Assembly: GCA_014218235.1 (NCBI GenBank)
Contig: CM024760.1
Coordinates: 7,668,049 to 7,732,048, forward strand
Direction: 5' to 3'
Source of the DNA: Colocasia esculenta
Taxonomy: Eukaryota; Streptophyta; Magnoliopsida; Alismatales; Araceae
Length of the DNA stretch: 64,000 nt
The notes beneath the pieces are model-generated. The model had not been told where the DNA came from. It saw only the letters and a list, made by a program, of their open reading frames with translations, and ran no database searches. Positions 38,137-48,200 of this stretch are shown one piece after another; position 1 is the first letter of the stretch; every line of letters begins with the position of its first letter. The position numbers were made by a program, and so were the translations under genes.

Positions 38137-38575
38137 CCTACAAAAACCACCCACCCAATACAATGATTGGGCGGGCGTCTGGGGCCCATGTCGGGGCCCA
38201 CTTATTCACCGTACATGTATTTTTTTTACTAATTTAACGGATAAAAAATATTTCTCATAAGAGAATATCTCACCACACATCTGGTGTGCAGTGAGATCCC
38301 GACACATCCAATATAAGTGTACAGAGTGGAGGCACTAGCCCCTCTTGGATTGTGCACCAAGAGGGGCTCTTCTCATAATTGTCCTTGTGCTCCTATCCAC
38401 CTTTCCCATGAACAGTAGTAGTACTTGCTGCATAAGGTTTACTAGGAGACCCACTCCTCTTTATGATGTCTCACATTCTGTGAGTTCTAAGAGGAATCAA
38501 TGAAGTTGGGGGTGTTATAGAAGTAAAAAAAAAAAAAAAACTGTGTAGTAAATATTACTCTTTTTTGAAACATTT
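38137..38575. other. Intergenic, no gene supported
   Basis: Anonymous sequence between the first hAT-type MITE and the element carrying captured gene fragments. An A run lies at 38526-38540. Confidence 0.55.
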
Positions 38576-38749
38576 AGCCTCAATTTGGTAACAAGTTAAC
38601 TCAAATTTAACTCAGAGTTAACTCAAAATCTAGTTTGGTAAGCAAAAAAAGTTAACTCAATATGGACATGGTCAGATTTGAGTTAACTTTGAGTTAACTC
38701 AAATTTTTCTCACCCACCAACACCCCTTGAATATGGTTAACTCACTTTT

Positions 38750-38970
38750 AACCAACCCCTTCTACCCTTCCCCGTACAGCCCATGTGCGCATTGACATCT
38801 CCCTTGCCACCCCTTCCCTCTCCTCGTCCTCCGAGAATGGTCGCCCCATGAACAACGCCAGCCTCCGCAGGTTGCCCACGGAATTCCTCGTCATCTCCTC
38901 GTAGTGGAGGAACAACACCTTCCCAGGCCGCCGCAGGGAGGCAAAGGGAGAGTCCCCCACCGCCGGCGCC
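38750..38970 (-). pseudogene. Captured fragment of a cytosolic sulfotransferase gene
   Basis: Minus-strand translation gives SPFASLRRPGKVLFLHYEEM, then NSVGNLRRLALFMGRPFSEDEEREGV. This matches the C-terminal part of plant flavonoid-type sulfotransferases (VLFLKYEEM, then LAEFMGKPFS-EEE-GV). It lacks the PAPS-binding 5' region and the C-terminal KGxxGDW region. The frame continues into unrelated sequence in both directions, so this is a fragment, not a gene. Confidence 0.72.
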
Positions 38971-38976
38971 GGAGGC

Positions 38977-39471
38977 TTGGTTGCTCGTTGCCTCCACGCG
39001 ACCAGCCTGGTCATCCTCGCCCTCCTCCTCCCGCTGGCCTTCCTCCTGCTGGCCCGGCTGGCCTCCAACCCACTCCTCCTCCTCCCTTTCTTAGCTTTCC
39101 TACAAGCCGACCTGCTTCTCCTACTCTCGCTCTTATCTGGCGTCAGCGTCGGCGCCCTCCTGACGACGGTCCTCGGCAGGGACGGCGGCAACGGTGACGA
39201 CGCTGCCAGGCCCCACACGGTCCTGGTTTGGGCCTTCCTCTGCCTCTTCCAGCTGTGCGTCAGCCTGGGCGTCGAGGCGTCCATCGCGGCGGGGGTCGAG
39301 CCCGCCTGCGCAGGCGCTGGCGTCCCCACGGGCCCAGGGTGGGCACGGCGTGCCGCCCTCTTCCTTGGCATGCACAAGGCCACGCTCTTCTGGATGAGGA
39401 CCTTCGTGAGGCCCGTCGTCGACGACGCCATCTTCCGAGCCCCGAGCGGCGGCGTCATGGGTTGGAGTTAA
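38977..39471 (+). pseudogene. Captured fragment of a plant multi-pass membrane protein gene
   Basis: A GC-rich frame open for about 165 codons. It has strong hydrophobic segments (LVILALLLPLAFLLLARLA, then LLLLPFLAFLQADLLLLLSLL), then LFQLCVSLGVEASIAAGVE and a C-terminal MHKATLFWMRTFVRPVVDDAIF. I recall this combination from uncharacterised plant transmembrane proteins. There is no ATG at the left border and the frame runs into element sequence at the right (GVMGWS), so it appears truncated. It abuts the sulfotransferase fragment in the opposite orientation, showing two separate captures. Confidence 0.55.
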
Positions 39472-39562
39472 TTTTGAATAATTTTAGCCATTGGTTGGAG
39501 TTAACTCTTACCCCAACCTATTACCAAACTGAAGCCAAGGAGTCATGTTTAAATTGGGCCTA

Positions 39563-42500
39563 AAGCTTATTTGCCAAACACGTTAAATTCACCTCAATAA
39601 ATCGAATAACCTCCTAGCCCGCCACTGATCAAGTGGGGTTTTGGGTACATGTTGAAATGGTGATTAGAAGAAAAATATGATTTCATATAATTGATTTTTG
39701 ACAAAAATCTAAAAGACAAAATACAATGGTAAGCTCTTACTTATTTTAATGAAAACATCTGATCTCATGTCACCTGATCATATAAATGTGAACTAATCAA
39801 TAAATATCAACTGATCACATATAAATCTTATTTTTTTAATTTTATCACACATTCATCTTAATATCTTCATCTTTATTGCACACATTTTAATTAATAAGTT
39901 CTTTTCATACTGTTCAACACTTCATATCTTATAACAAAATAAATCTCACAGTTATTCTATAAATTTTATTTTAAATTTATCCCATAGCTAGATATATATA
40001 GTAAATATTATTTTGAAGAGGTGGGGGGGGGGGGATTTTTGAATAGTTGAACCCCACCCCTAAAAAAAAGAAAAGAAAAAGAAAAAGAAAAAGGGGAAGC
40101 ACAACCAGCCTTGTGCCAAGAAGCTAGGGCAAATGATTGGGGGAGGGCTGACCCACTTCAGTACTAAAGAGGGGTCACCTCATATATAAGGCACATTTTT
40201 GTGGAGATCATGGAGCTACCTTACAAAGAAGAACCTGTTGGCATGTCGGTGGTGGGTGGTGGTAGGGGGTGTTAATATATAGTAGTCCTGGTTAGCTGCC
40301 AATTTTGATGATCTCCCAGATTTAAAAGCTTCCTCACTATTTTATTTATTTTTAATCTCTCAAAAAATATGTATGTCAATTTTTGAAATTTTTGAAGAAA
40401 GAGAAATATTTATTATAAGATCGCTCTTGCAACGAGAGTGACATGGATAGCAAAAAAAAATCCGTTGGTTGATTAGAGTACTTAGTTTTCTTGCAATTCA
40501 CATGATTTTTGTTATAAGAGTGGTCATGCAATAAATATTCTTCTCGAGTAAATTATAATGTTAGTTCATAGGAGATTCAATGGGTATCATGAGGCATTTA
40601 GTTCAAGAGAAAGTCTTGGTGTATGCCTCTTCTCTCTCCTCTACGCGGCACATCAATTGGATGTGATACATTTTATCGCACATATATTTTCTTAGTTCAA
40701 TTGTGTTTTGAGTTTTCAATTTATAAATATTTTTTTAGTGTGCTAGGTCAAATATTGATTTAATTTTTTGAACTGTATAACACGTCCTGAATTCAAGATC
40801 TAAGATGAATGTTTAAATCCTACCTCTTTACAATTTAGTGAGAAAACTTATTATAAATCTGACATGTCTAGGTATTGAACTCTTCCCGTCTAATATATAA
40901 CGAAGCGTCAAATCAATCGAGTTACTCTTGACGTACCAATCCATAAATTACTTACATGAGCTATTGAAAAAATTAAAAATGCCTTAATTTCGGGGGATGT
41001 TGTGTATATATATCTATATCAATTACCAAGTTTCATATATATATATATATATATATTTACAACATTTTATGAGTCATTGTAAAAAATATCTTGTATGTCT
41101 AAATATTGTAGTTACACCCATGCTATAACAAAATCTTGAACGTGTTGTCTGGTGGACTTCAGGAAGGAATGTTGACATCAGATACCCTATATTCATTCTT
41201 TAACTTGCTTACAATATATCCTAATACTATAAGAATAAAAAAGTAGCCATTTGGATATTTCAAGGATATTCTTACACTTTATGAAAGTTGGGGATACATT
41301 TCATAGATACAATATCTTAGAGAAGTATATATACAAAAGTTCCTCTTATTCATGTAACCCTTCTTATTAGGGGTCGTTTGGTAATACTGGTGGCAGAGAT
41401 TTTTAAGTTAAAATTTCTAACAACACGATGTACGTTCTCAAATGAACCTGTATCGTTTCGACTTTCGTGCATGTTCGATTCGGTAGAAAGGAGAGAGATA
41501 GAGAGAACACCATATTCTCTCTTCGCTGCGAAAAATGGGTCTTCAGCCACTTTTAAAACGATTTTGGGCAAAGACAACGAGAAGAAAGAAATGGCGATGG
41601 ATAGATTTTTTTTTTTTTTTTTTTTTTTACTTTTATCGCTCGTTTGCAGTTTGCAAATGCATGTGGGCGATGAGGTCTCGTCGCCCGCACCGCAAAAGAC
41701 GTGTGCGACAAGACGTCAAAACACTTCATGCGATGTTTCTTACCAAATTAGATTTTTTTTTTTTTTTTTGACAATTGCTACCAAATGCTGCCTAAATACT
41801 CCTTTAGGCCTCCCTTTGCACTCTTGAGAGAGAAAAACCCACATATACATAGAATAAGGAGAAACATTTTTTACACCTCTAAGCATGTCACGACACAGAT
41901 GAAGATTGGCCAAGCTCGTGCGACCTAATGCTACTGATTAATCATAACGATATGTCTTTGCTTTATAGTATTACATAATAGGTGAAAAATGTAATAAATA
42001 TTTCTTAAAAAAAGGAAAATCTGACTCCTTCCCCAAACACTGTGCAAGTGTGAAATGCAATCACGTCCGTTGAAAACAGATCAGATGGCTACAATTAGAA
42101 GAGGAGAAAAATTTGGTGCACACTACTCAACGAGTATAAGATAACACGTCACCTTGCACATTTATTGAAGATATGTGTCATCTAATCTTTTAAGGTTAAA
42201 AAAATATAAATGTTATATTATAAAATTATACCTCATCATGAGTTGGCACAATCTTAAAAAAATATGCAAGATGATATGTGCTATATATCTTGCACAGCTT
42301 GAGGTGTGCATCAAAATTTTCTCTCTGAACAGTAGATGCTTGTGGAATCCTGGGTCTGCAGATGGAACCATGTGCCTTTTGATCAGCAGACATTTGAATT
42401 ATTGGGTTTAAACTTCCAAGTCAATCTGATCATGGTTACCCAACCCAACACAGGAATTTATTTGTTTAGAAATCCCCCAGCCCGTCCATTTCCCAAGTTT

Positions 42501-42587
42501 ATAATTATGTATAGGGCACTCTAACATATGCTTGGTCATGCCAAATATAAAGTTGAGAGTAACATGTGAACAAAACAAGTAGAAGAT
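39563..42587. other. Intergenic, AT-rich, no gene supported
   Basis: Contains homopolymer and dinucleotide runs (G run near 40024, A/G run near 40065-40095, TA runs near 41036-41056). Also a possible small inverted-repeat element at about 41369-41793 whose ends share the words GGGGTCGTTTGGTA and, reversed, GGCAGCATTTGGTA. I found no clean target duplication for it, and its open frames run through T tracts. Confidence 0.5.
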
Positions 42588-42852
42588 ATAATATGAGGAT
42601 TTCAGTTAGGTCGATCGGTTAGAACTCTTACTTAAAAGTAGGAGATCTCGAGTTCGATTCTTGGGGGGGGCTTACTTGATTTACATTTAATCTTCGAAGT
42701 GTGTAGATCTAAAATTTTTTCGGTCAAGTGAGATAAGGGCAATACGGGTATACGAAAAGTAGGAGCTGTCAAATTTTGACTTTAAAGTTCACGAATACCA
42801 ATCTCTGAGCCCACAAAATCACACGAAGCATAATTTATCGTTACCCAAAAAA
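42588..42852 (+). mobile_element. tRNA-derived SINE
   Basis: The head at about 42596-42660 resembles a tRNA promoter: an A-box-like CAGTTAGGTCGATCGG and a B-box-like GAGTTCGATTC. It ends in an A run at 42846-42854. The flanks AAGTAGAAGAT (42577-42587) and AAGTAGAAGAT (42853-42863) form a direct target duplication, with more matches just beyond. Length is about 265 bp, typical of plant SINEs. Confidence 0.75.
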
Positions 42853-42863
42853 AAGTAGAAGAT

Positions 42864-43714
42864 GCAATCTTTTGTTATCAACTCACATAGTGATAATAAA
42901 GATGAGAAAAGACATGATGCTAGGTCTCATGTGCTTTTATTAACTTAGGAGAATTACCCATCAACTTTTATTTTTGAGAACTTATTTTTAAGTCTATGAC
43001 TTTTTTAAAAAATTACATAATTATCTATTTATCTCTATCATTAAAAATATGTAAATCAGAGACCTAAAAATAAGTCTTCAAAAAATAGAGATTGATTGGT
43101 AATTCTCCCTTAAACTTATTATAAGACTAATTTTATAATAATAGTGTGGTCAATTACAAAAAAGTAATCTTATTAGTGAAACATATATGTTTCTCTCTCT
43201 TTTCTAACTATTAAAATTATTTTCTTGCAATCCACATCATCATTATTATAAGATTGATCTTTCAATAAAAAAATTTCTTAATAAAAATATATTTCATTTC
43301 ATATTTTATCACAATCACAAACTGCTATTTCATTGCTTATTAGTATTACAAACAATTTCATTCATCTCCCCTTAAAGATATAAGACTACATGTCTTCTTT
43401 ATTGTTCGCCAATGTCTAGTTTGTTTTTTGAAGTTTTGGCTCTAGAATCATTGTCCAAACTATAGTTTTAGTGAAATCTAAGTAAAACATATAGCCATAC
43501 TTCTATTTCATTTCTTGCAACAGAATTTCTTTGGAGTGTTAGTAGAAATAGTGAGCTATACTATTGCACTTGAACGTAAGTAGAAATCTCATCATTTTTG
43601 TATATATGTACAAGCATAAATCTCATATGATTGGTGGTAAACTTACTAACATTCTGTTTATGGTCATGTTAATGTTTCACTTAAAATCTCATTGAAAACA
43701 AATCTAAAAGAATT
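42864..43714. other. Intergenic, no gene supported
   Basis: AT-rich anonymous sequence between the SINE and the second hAT-type MITE. Confidence 0.55.
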
Positions 43715-43722
43715 CATATATA

Positions 43723-44198
43723 TAGGGATGTCATTGGGCGGGCTCATGTTCGATTTTTCAAAGATCGGGTCCGTCTCAAGCTCGAGGATAAGTTCGATAA
43801 GTGTGGCTCGATTCGGATAAAAAAAAACTTGTTAAACTTGGCTAGGCTAAAAAAATAAGAAAATCAATATTATTATTTATATTAATTATACTTTTAATAT
43901 GTTTATAAAAATAATTTATATTTTTACTTATATCTATATTAATATTTAATTTATATTTTTAGATAAATTTATTATAAAAATATAATTTACTTTCTAAATA
44001 TATATTTTATATTTAATAAAAATTATATTTATATTTATAATTTTTAAGCGGGCCGGACCGGACCTCACAAAATCTAAACCCGACTTATTCATTTCCGAGC
44101 CAGGGTGAAAAAGATAATGGGACAATTTTTTCAGCCCAAGTTAAAATCAAATTAGACTTTCGAGTCTCGGAGCTAACTTGATTCAACTGACACCCCTA
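43723..44198. mobile_element. hAT-type MITE, copy 2
   Basis: The left end TAGGGATGTCATTGGG and reversed right end TAGGGGTGTCAGTTG are flanked by a perfect 8-bp duplication CATATATA (43715-43722 and 44199-44206). It has the same layout as copy 1, with a strongly diverged, AT-rich centre. Confidence 0.85.
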
Positions 44199-44440
44199 CA
44201 TATATATCTGTATTTATTTTTTATTGATATATATATATATATATTGTATATATGGATATGCCATCTTTCCACCGAACAAATCAAATTTGTCAACTACTCT
44301 ACCTTTTTTTGAAGTATAGTTTGTTAACTTTAAGTTGACATAAATAATACTTGATCTTACTAACCTCTCAATTAACTTAATCTTCATTTGTTTAATATAT
44401 ATATATATATTTTGAAAAATTATTAATCATCACTTACATG

Positions 44441-44840
44441 CTGTCAATGGGTCGGGTTCAATATTTTTACAAAATTATAAAATTTGACTAAGTCTTGATC
44501 TTGTCTGAATATTTAAATAAAAATTAAATTAATAATAAAAATAATATATTTAATAATATAAAATTTATAATCTCATAGAATTTTGATGTTACTTATTTAA
44601 TTTGTTTGAAAAGAAGAGTTTTTAATTTTTAAATAAGTAGAATAATATAATTTTAATTAATTAAAATTTAAGATTTGAAAAAAAAAGAGAACAAGTCGGG
44701 CCAACTCATCGGGTCGAACTGAAAATTCGAGTCCGATCCATGGGTCTAGACGAGTTAGACTTTTAAATCCTACTAAAAATTCATGGACCGAAAAAATTTT
44801 TACGACCCCACTCAAAATTAAGTCAAATCTAGAGGAGAAA
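44441..44840. mobile_element. hAT-MITE-like sequence forming the outer part of the left inverted arm
   Basis: Begins CTGTCAATGGGTCGGG, like the inner part of the hAT ends above, then an AT-rich centre, then a block with CGGGTCGAACTG and CATGGACCGAAAAAATTTTT resembling the right half of copies 1 and 2. It lacks a hAT right end and stops at the 33-bp palindrome at 44841. From 44562 on it is repeated, inverted, at the right end of the window, so it is part of the giant element's arm rather than an independent insertion. Confidence 0.5.
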
Positions 44841-45240
44841 GGCTTTGTGCACTTTCGGAAAGTGCACAAAGCCACGTCTTCCTGCACTTCCGATGCGCCA
44901 TTCGTCCACGTCTTACCGCTTCAATGGTCCGCGCCATGTCAGCACAGCGCTCTCCACGCCGCTGCTGAGCCCGCCACGCCAGCGCGAAAAGACGCACTGT
45001 CACCGCCACCCCACTCTGGCGCTTCGGTAACATGACCCATGTCATGATGCCAAAGTCAAATCCCACTTCAAACGCCGGTTCCCAAATTACCCTCTCTCAC
45101 CTCTTTCCCGCGTTCGCCCTCCCCTCACCATCACAGCTTCCTCTGCACTTCCGAAACCGCGAATTTGCTTGCTCGCGAACATTCACGGACGAGATCAACC
45201 AGAGCGATCCTGTGTGCACATCCAAAATCGAGAATTAGCA
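44562..45240 (+). repeat. Left inverted arm of the giant MULE
   Basis: Matches the reverse complement of 63320-64000. I find one substitution (in GATGCGCCATTC versus GATGCGTCATTC) and two one-base length differences (A run near 44679; CATAGATT versus CATAGAATT near 44580). The inner limit coincides with the A of the transposase start codon at 45240, so the arm supplies the promoter and leader. Confidence 0.93.
44841..44873. repeat. 33-bp perfect palindrome in the left arm
   Basis: GGCTTTGTGCACTTTC, one central base, then its exact reverse complement. It lies at the border between the AT-rich outer part and the GC-rich inner part of the arm. Confidence 0.97.
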
Positions 45241-48200
45241 TGTCTGACTCTGCGGCCTCGAAAGGAAGGAAATCCAACGATAAGCTTGGACAGAACAAGT
45301 CAAAGGCATCACGCAGGGCCTCAAATTGCATGTTGCTGGCAATGATACCTCCTGTGGTTTATGGAGCCCAACCATGGATGTATGGCCAACCGATGGTGTG
45401 GCCACCATCTCCATTCATGCCGTCTATTTTCTCAGGGCAAACTTTGATCACTGGAGCATGTATGCCTACACAGACAATGGCTCCTCCACTCAATCCTTTA
45501 TTTCTTTCCTCCCATGCACCATCAATAGAATCAAAAGGAGAGCAGAGCAAGGGCAGCTGTGATGGTGAGCAGAGCAAGGGCAGCTGTGATGGTGAGCAGA
45601 GCAAGGGCAGCTGTCATGGTGAGCAGAGCAAGGGCAGCTGTGATGGTGAGCAGAGCAAGGGCAGCTGTGATGGTGAGCAGAGCAAGGGCAGCTGTGATGG
45701 TGAGCAGAGCAAGGGCAGCTGTCATGGTGAGCAGAGCAAGGAAAATTGCGATGGTGAGCAGAGGAATATTGTGCATGTATTCCATGTTGAAAATGATGCA
45801 TCTGGTTAGTAAAAATAATTCAATCAAATTATTTCTCTATCTGCATTTTAGAATGTTTTCCTCAACGAGTTTTGGAACAGGGCAATTTCTCTGAAGAATT
45901 ATATGTACATTTTTTTTCACAGAAGTCCCAATAGAAAGGCCGGTTAGAATATTGAACGAAAACGACGATGACTATTCTGCAGACAAGGAAGTTGCTTGTA
46001 AGTCCAAAAATTGGTTTGTATATTGACGAACATATTGGAGCCTCACTTTATATTTGGCGTCTAAGGTGTGGAATACTATTTTGAGCCTAAAGTGTATTTT
46101 TAATTCATTTTTTTAACAAGTTTTGGAGCCTAACAATGTTAATTGGTGTTTATCACAACTTCTGAGCTGAAGTCCAATTGGAGCGTAAACTGTGAACTTG
46201 ATTGATCTAACAAATTTGTAGTCTAATTCCTTCATGGTGTAGGATAATTTTTTTTCTAAAGACTTCATTGTGTATAATGATCACTAATTAACATCTCAAA
46301 TTATTTGGTTGCTGCCTTAGCATAATATTTTGCAGGCTGTTTAGATATTTGAAATGTAACTGCACATTTTGGAGCCTAAACTGTAAATTTAAATCTTCTA
46401 AGATATATTTCTTCTAAGTCCTTCATGTTGTAGGTTATCATGATCCTATGGTTTATGGGACATGTACTTCTATCTTGACAACATTTTGGTTCCAATAATG
46501 TCACTAATATTTTTTAAACAACTTTTCTGTTAGTAAGAATTTATAAAATATCAAAAAACTATGAAGTTTCCCAAAACTGGGTTGTTTAGAGCCCAACTGC
46601 TGCACATGTTGGCGTCCAAGAGGCTATTTTGGAGTCCATTACCATTATTTTGACTCCAAACTAGAGTATTTTGGAGCCCAACTATAGACATACATCACCA
46701 TTGAACTTTCAGGTTTTTTTTTTTTGGATTATCATGACTCTTCCAATGGGACATGTACTTCTATCTTGACAACATTTTGGTTCCAATAATGCCACTAATT
46801 TTTTTTAAACAAGTTTTCTGTTAGTAAGAATTTATAAAATATCAAAAAACTATGAAGTTTCCCAAAACTTGGTTGTTTGGAGCCCAACTGCTGCACATGT
46901 TGGCGTCCAAGAGGCTATTTTGGAGTCCATTACCATTATTTTGACTCCAAAATAGAGTATTTTGGAGCCCAACTATAGACATACATCACCATTGAACTTT
47001 TAGGTTTTTTTTTTTTTTTGATTATCATGACCCTTCCAATGGGACATGTACTTCTATCTTGACAACATTTTGGTTCCAATAATGTCACTAATATTTTTTA
47101 AACAAGTTTTCTGTTAGTAAGAATTTATAAAATATCAAAAAACTATGAAGTTTCCCAAAACTGGGTTGTTTGGAGCCCAACTGCTGCACATGTTGGCGTC
47201 CAAGAGGCTATTTTGGAGTCCATTACCATTATTTTGACTCCAAACTAGAGTATTTTGGAGCCCAACTATAGACATACATCACCATTGAACTTTCAGGTTT
47301 TTTTTTTTTTGGATTATCATGACCCTTCCAATGGGACATGTACTTCTATCTTGACAACATTTTGCTTCCAATAATGTCACTAATATTTTTTAAACAAGTT
47401 TTCTGTTAGTAAGAATTTATAAAATATCAAAAAACTATGAAGTTTCCCAAAACTGGGTTGTTTGGAGCCCAACTGCTGCACATGTTGGCGTCCAAGAGGC
47501 TATTTTGGAGTCCATTACCATTATTTTGACTCCAAACTAGAGTATTTTGGAGCCCAACTATAGACATACATCACCATTGAACTTTCAGGCTGTGAGCAGC
47601 TGTCGACAGCAACGAAGGGGCTGTCGACAGATGCACACAGGCTTCAAAGCTTGATGTCTGTGAAGGCATAGCTGTCGATAGACAAGTTTCTGGCGGTCGA
47701 CAGGCTCTTGACAAAACACATGGAGCCAACATGTCCTGTCAACAACGACAGCCACAAAGAGGTTGTCGACAAGTAAGGCCCACCTTGCAAGAATATGGTT
47801 TGGAGAATAAATTAGAAGCATAATTCACATCGTCTATCTGTGCATTCTGTTTTGTGTGATTTTAAACTTTTGAAGAATAACTTGTCTATGTGGTCATCAT
47901 AGGTAATGTGCAACTCGAATGTGGGAATGATTGGGTGAAGACTCCAACGAAGGAGAAGCAAAACATCACAGAAGCCCAACTTATAGCAGAACCTTGTGAC
48001 GGGATGGAGTTTCAATGTATTGATGATGTGAGAATGTTCTACAATACTTATGCAAAGAAAGAAGGATTTGGTATAGCAAGCCGGGATAGCAAATTTCTGG
48101 ATGGTGTGTGCATTTTCAAAAAGTTCACATGTCATAGAAGTGGTGAAAGTAGGCAACATCCAAATGCAATGTTACATCGTGACACAGCGAAAATCAGATG

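Larger units (their letters stand above)
38576..39562. mobile_element. Non-autonomous DNA element carrying captured gene fragments
   Basis: The left end region GCCTCAATTTGGTAAC and the reverse complement of the right end region GGCTTCAGTTTGGTAAT form imperfect inverted repeats. Both flanks carry several AGTTAACT palindromes (at least six on the left, two on the right), a subterminal-repeat pattern. Between them the sequence changes abruptly to GC-rich coding DNA (38760-39470) from two different genes. Exact ends and a target duplication are not clear; an alternative right end lies near 39562. The superfamily is unresolved (PIF-like or hAT-like). Confidence 0.65.
45998..47902 (+). other. Intron 2 of the transposase gene
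   Basis: Donor CTT/GTAAGT and acceptor CATAG. The 1.9-kb intron contains a degenerate leading region with TTTTGGAGCC words (about 46020-46430), the 292-bp tandem array, and a GTCGAC-rich block (47585-47775). Confidence 0.85.

Noticed and set aside
41369..41793. A small inverted-repeat element
   Set aside because: Ends share GTTTGGTA-type words, but no matching target duplication was found; noted only as possible within the spacer entry.
45359..45894. Minus- and plus-strand frames across the 27-bp repeat
   Set aside because: They are other-frame readings of the in-frame minisatellite of transposase exon 1.
46433..47589. CRISPR-like or centromeric satellite array
   Set aside because: Units of 292 bp with no spacers, only four copies, inside a spliced gene of a transposon; neither fits.
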